Below are positions 5,418 through 6,128 of a DNA stretch of 6,128 nucleotides, piece after piece. The position numbers were made by a program, and so were the translations under genes. Source of the stretch: an uncultured Eggerthellaceae bacterium (lineage in GTDB: Bacteria; Actinomycetota; Coriobacteriia; Coriobacteriales; Eggerthellaceae); contig CAJUFC010000164.1 of NCBI GenBank assembly GCA_910585565.1, forward strand, positions 1 to 6,128, written 5' to 3'. Every line of letters starts with the position of its first letter. Position 1 is the stretch's first letter. Under the pieces are notes generated by a model. The model did not search any database. It was not told the origin of the DNA and saw nothing but the letters and a program-made list of their open reading frames with translations.

Positions 5418-5975
5418 ATGATCGAGATCACGACCGACGCGACCGTGGGCATCCGGATCGGACGGCGCCTGACGCCCAAGACCCGCACCGACGGACCTTT
5501 CGAGACGGACGCGGCGACAGAGGCCATGCTCGTTGCCGAGGGCCACGCCACCTACGTTGACGGTTCCTCCCCGACGCAGCCCGCGGGCCAGGATGGATGT
5601 GCCCCGGCGAGGCTCGACCGGCTCCGCAAGCCGCAGCTCCTCGAGCTCGCGGCCGAAAAAGGCCTGTACTCGGGCGATTCCGACGGCATCACGGTGCCCA
5701 AGCTGCTCGAGCTCCTGATGGCGGCGGACAATCCGCCGTCTGACGGCCGGGTAGGGGGCAACTCGACCCAAGAGACGGAAAACGGGGGAGCGGCCGCCAC
5801 GGGCGACGAGGGCGGCCAATCCGGCGAAACCGGGCCCGAAGCCGCAGGAAAGGGACCCGAATCGGCCGATGGTGGCGACTCCGGCCCCGAAGGCGTCGCC
5901 CAGGGCGACGAGGGCGGCAATCCGGAGGACGGAGACGTTCCGCCGGTCATCGACGCGGCCGGCGTCGTGGAATGA
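5418..5975 (+). CDS. Putative gpFI-like packaging accessory protein with SAP/HeH-like domain and acidic tail
   Basis: This 185-residue protein lies where lambda FI lies, between the major capsid gene and the FII-like gene; lambda gpFI helps terminase-DNA complexes dock on proheads. Three parts are visible. Residues 1-48 form a small strand-rich unit ending in TEAMLVAEGHATYVD; its end resembles the C-terminal segment of lambda gpFI, which ends in a Val/Ala-rich helix and a GLARM-type strand, as I remember it. Residues 66-102 (LDRLRKPQLLELAAEKGLYS, then ITVPKLLELLMAAD) look like a helix-extension-helix SAP/HeH motif, a nucleic-acid-binding or adaptor fold; gpFI carries a similar motif at its N-terminus. 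Residues 104-185 are a disordered-looking tail of Gly, Glu, Asp, Pro and Ser with three GPE and two GDEGG units. AAGGAG at 5405-5410 is 7 bases before the ATG. No enzymatic motif is visible. Assignment to FI rests on position plus weak similarity. Confidence 0.6.
   Translation: MIEITTDATVGIRIGRRLTPKTRTDGPFETDAATEAMLVAEGHATYVDGSSPTQPAGQDGCAPARLDRLRKPQLLELAAEKGLYSGDSDGITVPKLLELLMAADNPPSDGRVGGNSTQETENGGAAATGDEGGQSGETGPEAAGKGPESADGGDSGPEGVAQGDEGGNPEDGDVPPVIDAAGVVE
5801..5925 (+). repeat. Imperfect direct repeats in the acidic tail of the FI-like gene
   Basis: A 24-base unit at 5801-5824 recurs at 5903-5925 with one base missing (GGCCAATCCGG against GGCAATCCGG). The shared start GGGCGACGAGGGCGGC is identical and in the same frame, 102 bases (34 codons) apart, so both encode GDEGG. 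Between them, three GPE-coding units lie at codons 139, 146 and 156. It looks like a short duplication or slippage-prone low-complexity region. Confidence 0.65.
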
Positions 5976-6128
5976 GCCTGAAAGAGCTCGTCGAGGCCGA
6001 CCGCAGACGCGTCTTCCTGGCGAGCGGCGACTTCGCCGACGTCCACGCCGTCGACGGCGAGCCCGTCGTCTGCGTGCTCGACGGCGACGTCCGCTCCCAG
6101 CGCGCCCCCGAGATCGGGGTCGAGGCGG
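5972..6128 (+). CDS. Head-tail joining protein, gpFII-like, 3' partial
   Basis: This gene starts with an ATG overlapping the stop of the FI-like gene (ATGA, 4-base overlap) and runs off the right edge; 52 codons are visible. The sequence MSLKELVEADRRRVFLASGD then FADVHAVDGEPVVCVLDGD matches the opening of small lambda gpFII-like head-tail connector proteins, often labelled ATP-binding sugar transporter-like prophage protein: a short helix, a phenylalanine-containing 'xVFL..xxFA' turn, then two strands around an acidic DGD. The homologues attach to the head after packaging and form the interface for the tail. No good ribosome binding site precedes the start (only GTGGA), so it probably depends on coupling to the FI-like gene. 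The remainder, and the tail genes expected next, are outside the window. Confidence 0.75.
   Translation, partial: MSLKELVEADRRRVFLASGDFADVHAVDGEPVVCVLDGDVRSQRAPEIGVEA

Noticed and set aside
5722..5738. 7-bp hairpin CGGCGGA/TCCGCCG in the FI-like gene, considered as a terminator
   Set aside because: It lies mid-gene, has no downstream T-run, and such stems are common by chance in this GC-rich DNA.
4308..5819. A 503-codon open frame on the minus strand opposite the major capsid gene
   Set aside because: It is antisense to a clearly recognised capsid gene, rich in Arg, Val, Ala and Gly as expected for the mirror of GC3-biased coding DNA, matches no family I know and lacks a credible ribosome binding site.

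Overview
This window is part of the head-assembly module of a lambda-type tailed phage, most likely a prophage. All genes lie on the + strand. The DNA is G+C rich (about two thirds by eye), with strong Shine-Dalgarno sites, G/C-biased third codon positions, and some ATA and AGG codons in the less expressed genes. This would suit a high-GC bacterium such as a coriobacterial actinomycete, but the sequence alone does not fix the host. No integrase, tRNA, attachment site, IS element or CRISPR array is visible.

Layout, left to right: the C-terminal nuclease part of the large terminase subunit (entering from the left edge); a small gpW/DUF6148-like head-joining protein; a lambda gpB-type portal; a ClpP-fold head maturation protease with a C-terminal scaffold domain; a gpD-like decoration protein; the gpE-type major capsid protein; a gpFI-like accessory protein with a long acidic tail; and the first 52 codons of a gpFII-like head-tail joining protein that runs off the right edge. 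The order matches lambda A-W-B-C/Nu3-D-E-FI-FII. Genes overlap or lie within about 20 bases of each other. I see no terminator or convincing promoter, so the block is probably one transcript with extensive translational coupling.

Working model: capsid protein and scaffold build a prohead on the portal ring. The protease clears the scaffold, terminase packages DNA through the portal with FI-like help, the decoration protein stabilises the expanded shell, and the gpW- and FII-like proteins close the head for tail joining.

The most interesting points are a very well formed internal ribosome binding site and ATG inside the protease gene, which should yield a free 128-residue scaffold (as lambda C/Nu3 does), two hairpins just upstream of it, a 10-bp inverted repeat at the start of the portal gene, and an FI-like protein whose two recognisable parts seem to be in the opposite order from lambda FI. 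I see no clearly novel defence or mobile system here. It is a fairly ordinary phage head operon with a few regulatory and domain-architecture details worth checking.
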